Below, in pieces: positions 24,424 to 35,194 of a stretch of DNA of 64,000 bases. The stretch covers positions 186,001 to 250,000 of the forward strand of contig JAIWNF010000008.1 of NCBI GenBank assembly GCA_025093555.1, read 5' to 3'. The notes under the pieces were generated by a model. That model saw only the letters and a program-made list of their open reading frames with translations. It was not told the DNA's origin and made no database searches. The DNA comes from Circinella umbellata (taxonomy: Eukaryota; Mucoromycota; Mucoromycetes; Mucorales; Lichtheimiaceae). The position numbers and the translations under genes were made by a program. Position 1 is the stretch's first letter. The number at the start of each line of letters is the position of its first letter.

Positions 24424-25962
24424 TTATCGATCCACCCGTCTTCGTTTAGTAGAATTTTGTATTTTGTTGTTATTTGCTGGACGAATATTATTTTTCTTTG
24501 TAATAGTATGATCCATATTATTATCGATATCAAATGATGGTTCTTGTGTTGGTGGCGAAGAAGGTGCCGATGAAATGGGTGGAGGTGTGGTTGGTTGATC
24601 ATGAACCCGTAAAATATGGTATACCAAACCTTCTCTTGTAGCATAAAGTTTTGGATGAACACAATCAGTAAATATACACCGATAAGGTTCTTCTCCATAA
24701 TGTTGATCCGTCAAATGTTTAATCACATTGGTTTTTCGTTTAAATCGTTGATGACATGAAGGACATTGAAGTGGATTATAAATTGAATTGAGTAAAGTTT
24801 CGGTTTCACTGGATAAAATGATCTTTTTGGATCCACGTGGGGCTCTAGATGCTGCTGTGGGTCGACCAAAGGAAGAAACACGCCATGATGGTACTGATGT
24901 ATTGGTTGGAGAAGAAACAGTAGGTTTTTTTTGTTTTTGTTTTTGTTGGACTGGTGATTTCTTTTTTGAAGGTGGTTGTGATAATGAAGAAGTAGATGAA
25001 GAAGGTGAAGATGCTTGTTGTTGTTCTTGTTGATGTTGTTCTGGATGTTGTTCTTGATGATGATTATGATGATGCTGATGATTATATGATGTTGATGTTG
25101 ATGATAAGGGAGATAAAACGGGTGATATGGATGGTGATGTAGATGGTTGTTTTTTTATGATAACAGGAGATGGTAAAGATGCTGGAGATGGGGCATCAGT
25201 TTGAACAGGCGAAGGTGTCGAGGCATCTGATTCAACAATTGTTGGTTCTGCTGTAGTTGTAGTTGTTGTCGTTGCTAATGGTGTCGTTGCCACAGTAGTT
25301 ACTGGAGCTGGTGGAGTTGATGGAGAGGTACCAATGGGTTTTGTAGGAACGGATTTAATGCTAGTGACAATAGTGAATGCATTGTTGATTCTTTTATTCT
25401 TATTATTGAAAGGAATAGCTGTTGTTCTTACTGAAGAATAAGAAGGGGTAATCATGTTGATAGGTTTTTGTTTAACTAGATGTAATCGTGATATATGAAA
25501 ACGTAAAGCACTCTTTGTTCTAAAAGACAATTCACAATGAGGATGGAGACAATTAAATCGAGGAGGATGAATAAGAAAATGATTTTGTTCTTCTTGATGT
25601 GTAGGTGATACAGTATTGCACTGTATACATTGAAGGGGTGGATAAACCGTATTAATTAATGCAAGTAAAGATATATTATTGTGTTCTATAGTTAATGAAT
25701 TATTGTAGGGTGACACTGTTGAGGCTGTAGGAGTGCTTTGTTGATTATCGGTATAACTGTTTTGACGATAGTAATAATTATAGTCACTGGTACTACTACT
25801 ACTACTAATACTACTACTACTGCTACTACTGTAGTTATTATTATTATAATAGTCGTTAGTGGATTGATATATTGGAGGAAGAGGGAGTGACACAGTCTTT
25901 TGTTTTCTTTTTTGGTTGTCGTGTCTTTTAGTTTTGCAATGAGTTGCTTTGGTTTGTGGCAT
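24424..25962 (-). CDS. C2H2 zinc-finger protein with two duplicated finger modules
   Basis: A single-exon frame of 512 aa starts at MPQTKATHCKTKRH. Two similar modules are visible: residues about 100-160 (VYPPLQCIQC..., then FNCLHPHCELSFRTKSALRFH) and about 410-475 (IYNPLQCPSC..., then YRCIFTDCVHPKLYATREGLVYH). Each pairs a Cys2 finger with a second C2H2 finger ending in an H-x3-5-H. Between them lie about 240 residues of Pro/Ser/Thr, Ala and Gln/His low complexity. The tail KRRRVDR is a likely nuclear localisation signal. It is probably a DNA-binding regulator, but I recognise no named family. On the coding strand a T tract of about 70 bp lies just upstream of the ATG. Confidence 0.8.
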   Translation of the reverse strand: MPQTKATHCKTKRHDNQKRKQKTVSLPLPPIYQSTNDYYNNNNYSSSSSSSISSSSSTSDYNYYYRQNSYTDNQQSTPTASTVSPYNNSLTIEHNNISLLALINTVYPPLQCIQCNTVSPTHQEEQNHFLIHPPRFNCLHPHCELSFRTKSALRFHISRLHLVKQKPINMITPSYSSVRTTAIPFNNKNKRINNAFTIVTSIKSVPTKPIGTSPSTPPAPVTTVATTPLATTTTTTTAEPTIVESDASTPSPVQTDAPSPASLPSPVIIKKQPSTSPSISPVLSPLSSTSTSYNHQHHHNHHQEQHPEQHQQEQQQASSPSSSTSSLSQPPSKKKSPVQQKQKQKKPTVSSPTNTSVPSWRVSSFGRPTAASRAPRGSKKIILSSETETLLNSIYNPLQCPSCHQRFKRKTNVIKHLTDQHYGEEPYRCIFTDCVHPKLYATREGLVYHILRVHDQPTTPPPISSAPSSPPTQEPSFDIDNNMDHTITKKNNIRPANNNKIQNSTKRRRVDR

Positions 25963-25996
25963 GAGCAAAGTTTGCAAACTTTGGTGTGAAATCAGG

Positions 25997-26012
25997 AAAA
26001 AAAAAGAAAAAG

Positions 26013-26067
<55 letters not shown>
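25997..26067. repeat. Long poly(A)/poly(T) tract
   Basis: Almost pure A on the plus strand (a few G at the start), about 70 bases, 35-105 bases upstream of the C2H2 gene ATG on the coding strand, where it reads poly(T). It may be in the 5' leader or core promoter. Homopolymer length is prone to sequencing error. Confidence 0.9.
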
Positions 26068-26068
<1 letters not shown>

Positions 26069-28054
26069 GACGAGAAGTTGTAGTGACTCGCTCTCTTTTT
26101 TTTTTTGAGAAAAAAAAAGCGAGCCCGACAACTGTTATTGAGGAGCAAAAAAAAAAAAAAAAGGATACCCACAGGACCTGTTATTTTTTTTTTCCTTTTC
26201 TTACATATTTTCTTTCTTTTCTTTTGACATTAATTATTTATAATGAAACTCATTCAATTAGAAAAGAAAACCATACTTTTCACTAATCTATTTGACAGAT
26301 CTAGTTTTTTTAGACGGGGATTTTTTTTTGAACGAGTTTATGTGAGCGTGTGGGTTTTTTTTATGCCAGCAAAGAAAAAAAACTTTATATTTATCGGGGG
26401 ACAATCATAACTTAATTACTTGAACCCCAAATATTTGAAATGGATATAAACTTACTATTGATAACAGAGTTAAAAAAAGAATTCATCATGTTATATAGTA
26501 GGAACATTGTGCCTATTTATTTATTTATTTATTTTAAAAAAAAGAACCAGGAACAAAAGAATCAAAAAAAACTTCTGATATTTCAATATTTAATAATGTA
26601 TGATGATAACCTTTAAATCATGTTATTGTATTATTATATTTTGAAAAGGAAATCGTTTCATGGATTTTTAGAAGATTTCAACATCAGCTAGCGAATGAGG
26701 AAAGATACCAATAAAGAATTATCGGAACAAATATATTTGACTTTAATTACAATAAATGTAACCTAGAAACAAAACTTCTTTACTTGTCTATAATATCATT
26801 AATTCACTATTCTTTTTGATCCTATTAAAAAAGCAACTTGTTTGATATTATTAAATTTATATAGTAAGCCAGACTCTCCTTTTCAAATCAAACTATATCA
26901 CTAACTCAACGATTTGGTTCCATTTTTGTTGCTGTTAGATTAAAAAAGAATGTAGTTTTTGATTTACAAATACGTTTATAGAAGAACCTATGAGCTACAG
27001 AGTAAGAACTCTTCTTATACTGATTAGTAACCCCTTCCTATTTCATGTTATTAAGATTAGCGAGTTAATTATTAGAAGAAGGAAAATGGATCAAATAATT
27101 CTTACCTATAAAGAAAAGTAGGGCTATTCTCAATATAGTAGCTACTTGTGTATATAATGAATTCGACTGTTGTCAATCACAACGAAATTTACAAAGACGA
27201 AAATCATACCTATCTCTCAAATATTGCATTAGCTGCCAATAGTAAATTATAATAAGTATTATATTTTTAGCATGGTATGTATAAAAAAGAACTTGCATCA
27301 CAAAATATATTTAGAAGCTTTATATCTACTGTAGGATCATGAATTTAGAAAGGCAATAAGATTAAGCTCATTCTTTTTTTAAAACAAAATATGTGGGAAC
27401 AAGATAGAAATCATCAGGGTATAATACGTATATAATGTTTTATACTTCAAAAAAAAATATTATGTATACTTAATGATGTGTGTGAGAGGAGGGGGGATAT
27501 TCTATATGTGAATTAACCTGAATTTCCTCTCTCTCTCTCTCTCTCTCTCTGATGGATATACTATATACTATATACGTACTATTTATTCTTATTTTTTTTT
27601 ATAATATATAATCTATTATACATGATAATAAAGTCCTCAGTAGCTGTTTTTATCTCATACTTGGCTTCCTTCTCATCCCTTTATCAAGTCCAATAGCTGG
27701 TTGAGAGCTCATATTTATGATATATATATTTTATATAGTTATAATAAGAAAAAAACGTGAAGGTTGAAGAACGAGAAAAAGAAAATGTACAAAGAGGATG
27801 AAAGTAGTGCTAATTTGGATACAATAAGGGGAAAAGAAGGTAAATAAAAATGTATATAATGAATAATATGATGAGGCTACATTTGATGATTGGCAAGAGT
27901 AGTGTGATGTATTTATTGGATTAGACAAGGAGCTTATAGCGTTCGATTCTTCTAAACTTGCGAATTCATCCGCCAGTTTTAATACGTATCGAATCGCGAA
28001 TTGCCAATAATGTCGGGAGCTTATTTGTGAGCTCTTTTATTTCGTGTACTTCTA
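26068..28054. other. Intergenic AT-rich stretch, no gene seen
   Basis: No convincing coding exon on either strand. A CT microsatellite lies at 27522-27551. The frame at 27731-27928 (-) is low-complexity. Confidence 0.5.
27522..27551. repeat. CT microsatellite
   Basis: About 15 uninterrupted CT units in intergenic sequence. Confidence 0.9.
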
Positions 28055-28211
28055 CAGTCAACCCCCGCTTTTGTACCCCCCATTTTGAGCAAATTCATCA
28101 TTGATGAAATGCTGTATTCAAATACTTATATCAAGTCTCGCTTGTTGGGAGTCTTCGGTTCTGTAACAAAAATCAGGAAATCTCAGGTGTGGAAAACCCG
28201 GAGGTTGACAG
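28055..28211. mobile_element. MITE with Tc1/mariner-pogo-like ends, 157 bp
   Basis: The left end CAGTCAACCCCCG and the right end CGGAGGTTGACAG form an imperfect terminal inverted repeat (2 mismatches in 13), followed inward by TTTT on both sides. Each end is flanked by TA (28053-28054 and 28212-28213), the target duplication of the Tc1/mariner superfamily. The ends resemble pogo/Fot1-type repeats. No coding capacity. Confidence 0.65.
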
Positions 28212-28405
28212 TACTGGGAACTTTATTTTTGCTTGTACTCCTCTAATCCACGTCTTATGAACCCAGGATAAAATTTCGAAACTATTTTCAAGTCCTTTTT
28301 TCATCCGAGTAAGTAAAACAAACTTTGGAAACTTGAAAAAGAAAGCATATATACCTTTTGGTACGAATTACAAAAGTTCTTGTATTATGAAGTTGGTCTG
28401 TTGAA

Positions 28406-28600
28406 TTGTTATCACAGGAACGTTTTTCATTTGGTTTTTGCGCTCCATGGCAAAAACAGTTGTTGCTTAGCACTGCAGGCAAATTTATTTCACTAGATGC
28501 AACCCACGATGTATCACAATATTCCAATGGTGTTATGTATACTATGGTGATCCGTCATCCTATTGTTGGCCGTAAAAGTTATTTGCGTATGTTGTTGCTT
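28406..28600 (+). pseudogene. Mutator-like (MULE) transposase fragment
   Basis: After a possible acceptor (ATCACAG, 28411-28417) the frame reads FSFGFCAPWQKQLL..GKFISLDATHDVSQ and GVMYTMVIRHPIVGRK. This is the start of the MULE DDE domain: the F-x-FGF-x-PWQ block and the first catalytic Asp in LDATH, then the Y-T-hydrophobic-hydrophobic-R-x-P strand. The rest of the domain is absent. Short upstream or downstream pieces may exist, but I could not connect them. Confidence 0.65.
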
Positions 28601-28641
28601 TTTGATATACTTTTATTTCATCATTGAATTCTTTCGTCTGG

Positions 28642-29805
28642 TTACAATTCGCAGCCCCTACACATCCTGCAAACTCTAACAAACAGACAGTATCCAGGAA
28701 GAAATGAATAAGGATGAATCAGATTACCCGGATGATTCAGATGAGTATAGTGATTAAATAATTTGAAGTGGCCATTCAAGGCTATATCGACCATGGATAA
28801 TGGACGTATAGTGATTGTGCCGTCCCACTTTGTTGTTCCCGTTTCAGAACCTTGTATTTCAATCCTATAGACATGAAAAGTAATTAATACCATATTACAA
28901 TGTGAATCATTTATAAAACATCCTACCATGATAATGTAACTTTATTTGAGTATGATGCGAACAATTGGTTTAGACCATCCGCAGCAGTGCTGTTAAAGCT
29001 GCTGTTATGTTAAATTTAACAACTTCTTTAACACTCAGCTTCTGCAGCGGTAGCTGTTACAATGCTGTTAAGTTTCACATCTGCTTGACTTCAAAAAGAA
29101 ACTTGCCTGTAAATTTTACTTTTTCACAATCAGTATCTGCACAATTTGCCCAATTTAACTGTTACCCTGACTGTCAATTATGACAATTTACCAGTTTGCC
29201 ACAACCACCGCTGCGGATGGTCTTATGACCGGAATAATTGTCCAGGTAGCACTCATTGTTTCTCTCATATTTGTTCGTAATGGATTGATTGCGGAAATTT
29301 GAAAGTCTAATGCTATCGTAAAAAAAAGTATTGTTAGCATGTTGAAATGGGTGTCTACTCATAGTTCTTGCTAACTTACAAATAACGAATAATATTATCA
29401 CCAGTACAAAAAAATCCATTCCATCTACTGCACAAAATCTTTCTTCATAGTTGATTTTTGTACACATAGCTAAAGAATCCATGCTGGTTGGTGTTACTGT
29501 CGTATTTTCAATAACATTTAAAAATTGTTCAAACATCGGTCTGATAGGTGTTGGAAACGCTAATGCACTTGATTCTTTCATCGCTATAATTTCGTCGCTT
29601 GTTAAAAGTTTTTTAATTAATTTTTTTATTGTTTTTGAGTCTAAATCAAGAATATCAAGCTGCGCAATCCTATAAACCATGTGTCACTATATATTAGCAT
29701 ACAGTCAAACATTCTCCATCATTATATCTAAATAATTTAAAATGCGCACCTATTATCAACTTGTTGTTTTGCATATTTAATAATATCGATCAGTATAATC
29801 GTCAT
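28642..29805 (-). pseudogene. Unrecognised spliced gene interrupted by a MITE
   Basis: Exons 29805-29750, 29669-29380 and 29312-29226 join in phase (start MTIILIDIIKYAKQQVDN, then RIAQLDILDLDSKTIKK). The third exon then runs into a 250-bp MITE, which supplies a stop at 29188-29190. If the MITE and one TTA copy are ignored, the frame continues at 28969-28927 (NQLFASYSNKVTLSW) and across a GTAGGA..TATAG intron into 28864-28642 (IEIQGSETGTTKWDGTI). An upstream exon is likely, because an open Ser-rich stretch (FGSAST...KEKGGAK) precedes the ATG after an AG. I recognise no family; it may be one of the dispersed gene families of this group of fungi. As it stands the product is about 156 aa with a MITE-encoded C terminus. 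Confidence 0.5.
28973..29222. mobile_element. Tourist-like (PIF/Harbinger-type) MITE, 250 bp
   Basis: The ends GACCATCCGCAGCAGTG (left) and CACCGCTGCGGATGGTC (right) form a terminal inverted repeat of about 17 bp with one mismatch. Both sides carry TTA (28970-28972 and 29223-29225), the 3-bp TWA target duplication of PIF/Harbinger elements. The interior is rich in GCTGTTA-like words and has no coding capacity. Confidence 0.82.
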
Positions 29806-31145
29806 TTTTGCTCCTCCTTTCTCTTTCGATGATGACGACGATGTGGACGCTGAACCAAACAGTAATCTATAATTATGGTTTAGTCTCCTATATAGCCGAA
29901 ATTTTCATCTAATTGATTCTTTTGCATTATGAATTATGGATTCAATCCGGATTTTTACGAAACGGATTCGGATTGCAATTCTCTAATCCGCGCTTTTTTT
30001 TAGATACCTTCATTAATTAAAAAGTAGCAAGTGTTAGTTGAAAAGTAAAAAACAAAACCAGTTATTTTGTTCATTATGTGGCATACTTTTTGCGATTCAC
30101 TTTCAAGATATGTAGCTGCATCTTCCAATAACTTCTTTTGCATTGTTCTCAGTCTGGAGTGTGGATATCATTGTTTGTATATCGATCCTCCCAGTATTAA
30201 TACTTTTTTTAGAGAATGTTGAGAATTTATCCTTTCGTGTCTATTAAAACATATAGTGTCAACACGGATATTCGATTGAATATAATATGTTGTAATCTTG
30301 AGTTTGTCAAAAACGTGTTTTTATTTACCCTGAATTCATTCAAAGCAGTGTTCGCTAACGTCTTCACATAATTAGGCTGATTTGCCTTAGATAAATGATA
30401 TAATAATGTACTGTATGCTAAGTTTGTATCCGATTATGATTCCATAAGGTGATCGGCAAAAAGAAAGTAATCGATTTTTGATTGTCGTAAATGATTTTTG
30501 ACCCATTCGCTGTCCTTATAATTGAGTGGGAACCAAAGTCAAGCCTGCTACTTGTGTTATATTCCCAAAATGGACTTTCCAATGATTTGATCTCATTGAA
30601 TACCACGTCAGGAAAATTAGGGTCTAATTCGTTGCATGCTGTGCTTAACTTCCATGAAGTAATATACTATTTTAGACAATTTATACCACGATTTCCAATA
30701 TACATTTTTAATCATTGTTGCTTCTTTTAGTTCTGCTGATGTTTTTTATAAGGTATTACTCTCTGTTATTAATTCTACTTTTTATACTATTAATAACGAA
30801 TTACTAATGCGAATAACATAAGATTACAATGGATGAAACGACATTAACAGCTTGTGCTTGCCCACGTTTCCAAAATACTCTAAGGCCATGTAAGCATATG
30901 TACCACAAAGAGCTCGAAAACTTTGTTGCCATTCGGGTTGTATATAATATTGATAAAAAACTAAAGTGAGGCGTTTCGAAATTTTCAGTAAGAAAGCACA
31001 AAGAAAAAAGAATAATGAGGTTGTAGGAGTCTACTTTGCTGCGGAAAATCCGCTGGCTTGCCATTATCAACACTGCTTTATAATAATTTTCAATGACCGT
31101 CAATAAGTTCACTTTCTTTTGTGAATCTTAAAAAAACCATTATTA
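29806..31145. other. Repeat-rich region with short frame fragments only
   Basis: Several short frames (for example 30418-30606 and 30804-31112 on the minus strand) have somewhat protein-like composition but no motif I recognise and no clear splice joins. They may be eroded pieces of the same kind of dispersed gene as at 28642-29805. Confidence 0.35.
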
Positions 31146-31364
31146 CAGCACCTACTCCGTGTATGTTTTAATCTTCAACATATTTCTACCGAAAGAGTGG
31201 TGCAATTTGCTAATCTTCCATATGAGTATGGATAGGGATGCTTCACATACAATTTACGACTTCAACTGTTGTATGAAAGCGCAAAGGTTGTCGCATGGCA
31301 AAAAGTAATAGGTGGTTGTTCAGAAACGATACAGCGAATGCCGTCAAGGTAATAAAAGTACAAC
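31146..31364. repeat. 219-bp direct repeat, copy 1
   Basis: Matches 31487-31705 at a constant offset of 341 bases without gaps and with roughly nine mismatches (about 96% identity by eye). The shared block starts at the ...CACCT.CTCCGT word and ends at GTAATAAAAGT.CAAC. Confidence 0.85.
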
Positions 31365-31486
31365 CAAGTGCAATGGACGGGGTCCTGCATATGGAGCGTG
31401 AATGCAAATGCTTTACTAATAAATGCTTCAAGTCATAGAACCGTTCGTATATGTTGCTGGTGAACAGCCCTTTTACGTCTTTGTGC

Positions 31487-31705
31487 CAACACCTGCTCCG
31501 TATATGTTTTAATCTTCAACAGATTTCTACCGAAAGAGTGGTGCAATTTGCTAATCTTCCATATGAGTATGGATAGGGATGCTTCGCATACAATTTACGA
31601 CTTCAACTGTTGTATGAAAGCGCAAAGGTTGTCACATGGCAAAAAGTAATAGGTGGTTGTTCAGAAACGATACAGTGAATGCCGTCAAGGTAATAAAAGT
31701 TCAAC
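31487..31705. repeat. 219-bp direct repeat, copy 2
   Basis: Second copy of the repeat at 31146-31364. The 122-base spacer between the copies and the sequence after copy 2 also share weak similarity (the TGCATATG word), so the original duplicated unit was probably about 341 bp. Confidence 0.85.
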
Positions 31706-33856
31706 GAAATGAGTCTTGCATATGCAATATTATACTAATAGAAACTTTGTTAAAATAAATAATTGATCTTCTTTCTAGTTACAGTTTGGCGCATTAATTT
31801 TCTTTCATGTTCACTTGAATTAAAATGGCTGGGATTTCTTACTTGATTAATTCATTCAATACATACAATAATATTCATAATTCAACAAATAAAGTCACGT
31901 GATATTCGCTGTGAATCCCACAGTTTCAATCAGGATATATTAATGTGGCTCATTTCTAAAAATATTAGATACATAATGCGTAGAAATATATATATTTGTT
32001 TCTGGTATTTTATGAGATTAAATGGTAATAAAATCGAATGTAATAATAAAAGAACTTTGGTTGGTCAAAATTGTTTGTATTTTTGCTTTTTTTTACTGTC
32101 TAATAATGAAGAAGTTGTTCATGAGAGCATTATGTTTTTTGACTTTGATCGGAGATCGTGATTTTGAAAATATATAATTATGTACCCATCCGTTTCCTTT
32201 TTTGAAAAAAGAGCAAAGTGTCGAGCATAAATCTATTATTATAAACTCATAAAATTTTACTATAATAATTGTCATTATAGCGGAAAGGCCTTAATTTGTC
32301 GTTCTGGCTGCTAGTACAAATAAAGTCCTAGTTTGACTGATTTTTTTGCTTCTCATGATTGAAAAAAAAAAGAGATTGGTATATAATTTTTACGAAGTGG
32401 CTTGATCTTTTTGTCTCGCTTCAAAAAGCAAGGGAAAAGTCAGTACGTACGTACGTAAGGAGTGGTAATATATATATATATAGATGTACATTATTTATGC
32501 TGATGGATAATTTAGATCAAATATATATGTACGTAATAATAATACGTATATTGAAATAGGAATGTATTGATACATATTCTTTTATAAGGTTACGATATTA
32601 TCCACCTGGATGTAAACGTATATACAAATCTGAACTCTATTATGAAACTTTGGCAAAGTCAAATGTTACTCTTAATATTCAAAGTTGACATGTCTGGAAG
32701 TACACTAAAAGATAAAATAAAAAGAAAATGAAGAAACTTAACTACTATATTAGATATTGTAGTTTTTGAGCTACTATTATTGAATACGAGAGTTTCAAGG
32801 ATTTAGCGGAAATCTTGAAAGTAAAGTTTTTTTTAATATTTTCTATGTATAATATACTTACGAGAATACATATTTTTTTAAAAGGTCAATGGAAGAAGCC
32901 GAAGTTTATTAACAGAAAAAGGGATCTCTACGTAAAAATACTTTAAACAATTTAATGTATTTGGGTATAAATATGAATAACCAAATGAAAGACAGTAACA
33001 GTTCGTGGCTACTCAAACTTTTTCATATTATTCTATCCTTTTTCTAATCTCGGATATACATCTGAGCTCTTTCTCAATTAAACATGTGAGCAATCTTATT
33101 ATATCTTCTTGATATATATATAATATACCTAATTCACTGAAGTCACTGCAATTGAATTCTATACTATGGTCAAATCAATTATTCTCTAAGACTTATAAAA
33201 CATATGCTACGAAAGACATTCAAACCAAAAGAATTAGCTCAAGATATGAAGGATATAAAAAAAAAAGCTAGATGAAAAATTAGTTATGATTATTTTCGTC
33301 TGCCTTCGTTAATTAAAGAATATATACGTACGTATATTTATAATAAAAAAAATAGGGCGTACACCTTGGTATTTAAATGATTGAAATGAGGTACACATTG
33401 TATACATTCTAATTATAATATTTATCTATTAAAAAGATTGGGAATTTATTTATTCATTATAGACTTTTTTAAAACTATATAGGTTTTCAGCATATGGAGT
33501 AGTAATGTTTTATCATTTGCTTGGGCACATAAATCCAAACATGAATAACTTTTTTTACAATATTAAAAAATAATATACAGAAGCTCATAATTATGTGAAA
33601 TGAACCATTATATATAGCCTAATGATTACAATAATTATCTGCTCAAATAGAATCTTATCAAATAATATAGTCAGCTTAGAAAAAAAAAGATAAATACAAT
33701 AAAACATATTTTTCTCTGAGGCTTTGTGTAACCTCCCCCCGAGAATAGAAAAACAAAGAATTTTGACATTGTCTCACAGAACACACAAAAAATCAGCTTT
33801 TTCTTTTTTGTTTTTTTCTTAAAAAAAAACAAGTTCTCAAAGAGGTCTTTACATCA
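31706..33856. other. Intergenic AT-rich stretch, no gene seen
   Basis: Very AT-rich with no supported exon. It contains ACGT tandem runs (cagtacgtacgtacgtaagg near 32440-32460). The last few hundred bases should hold the promoter of the gene at 33857. Confidence 0.5.
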
Positions 33857-34589
33857 ATGCCTGAATATGACGAGGTCTTTTCGACCGATCCTGATGCCAT
33901 TCTTGAAATATCATGGGGTCCGACAATAAAAAAATATAAAAAGAAAAAAATAAAATCTGCCGATCAACCATCGGTTATATCCAATCCACCATCGTCTATA
34001 TCCAATCCACCATCGTCTATGTCCAATCCACCATCATCCATGTCCAATCCACCTTCGTCTATGTCCAATCCACCTTCGTCTATGTTCATTCAACCTTCGT
34101 CTATGCCCGTTCAACCATCGTCCTTGTCCAATCAACCAACCTCTAATACTTTTTCTTTTAATAATACCAATGTCCACAATGACGACGACGACATGGATGA
34201 ACCATTACCTATGACGAGTTGGGGTTCTCAACAACAACAACAACAACACACTTTGGGTAGTAATAATAAGAATGATCAAGATTGGAATTCTTTAGTCGAT
34301 CCCAACTTTACAGTAAAACCAGGAGGTATTGGATCTGGACAACTTCATCGAAAAGGTGGGAATTATATTCCTGTTCCTGAAATGACGATTGTGAATCAAC
34401 GACTTAAAAAACCCATTCCAAGTAGTCAAAACTTGTTAATGTTGGGAAGTGATGGTACTATCAAGAAAAAGAAAAAGAGAAGAAGTAGAAAGAAACGAGA
34501 AAGAGTTCAATCTATGCCTGTTTTTACAATACCTGAAAGAACAGTGAATGGTTGGGGTTCGGGTCAGCTTACTTCAACACCATTTTGGG

Positions 34590-34662
<73 letters not shown>

Positions 34663-34951
34663 GCATCAACAAGGAATGGAACGAATGGAACTTGATCAAA
34701 ATTATCAACAAGAAGGAAAACAACTGAATCATCCTATTGAAAATGAAAAAGATATTGAAATTGTACCTTTATTAAAAATTGAAATCGAATTAGCACCTGG
34801 TGTGACAATTCCAATAACAATTATTAAAGGCGCTACAATGATGTCTTTTGTGAGTGATATGTGTCGTCATCATCGACTCAACATGACAGAAGAAGCTATG
34901 GCATCACTTTGTAATACACTTGATCTTCTTATTCAAGCAAAATATCCATAA
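33857..34951 (+). CDS. PolyQ protein with WG motifs, NPPSSMS repeats and a conserved-looking C-terminal domain
   Basis: A single exon of 364 aa starts at ATG 33857. Features in order are an acidic start with ISWGP (about 18-22), a Lys-rich patch, about nine tandem copies of a seven-residue unit of type NPPSSMS (about 42-105), DDDDMDEPLPMTSWGS, a GSGQLHRKGGNYIP block, a basic cluster KKKKKRRSRKKRE (likely nuclear localisation), NGWGSGQL, a run of about 24 Gln, and a C-terminal 60 residues (LLKIEIELAPGVTIPITIIKGA..) that look like a small globular beta-strand/helix domain with an ubiquitin-like pattern. WG/GW motifs in a disordered context can act as Argonaute hooks, but only three are present. 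Function unknown; intact frame and intronless. Confidence 0.75.
34592..34663. repeat. CAA trinucleotide repeat encoding polyglutamine
   Basis: About 24 tandem CAA codons (last one CAG) lie within the gene at 33857-34951. Nearly pure CAA suggests recent expansion. Confidence 0.9.
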
Positions 34952-35194
34952 TTATCTTTTCAAGATAAATCGCCCCTCCCTCATTGTAACTTTTTGAAAA
35001 GCAAAAAAATGTATATCAATATCTCCAACCTTTGTAAATAAATGATAATAGCAATGTAATAATTAATTAAATTGAAAATTATATCTCACAAATATTACTT
35101 ATATATCTCACAATTCGGATTCGTTTTATAAAAATTTGATTAGAGAAAGAATAATAAATGATTGTGGATAATAAGGGATGATGAAAACTTTTAA

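Noticed and set aside
24788..25033. Plus-strand frame rich in Asp, Glu and Cys
   Set aside because: It is the complement of the low-complexity linker of the C2H2 gene.
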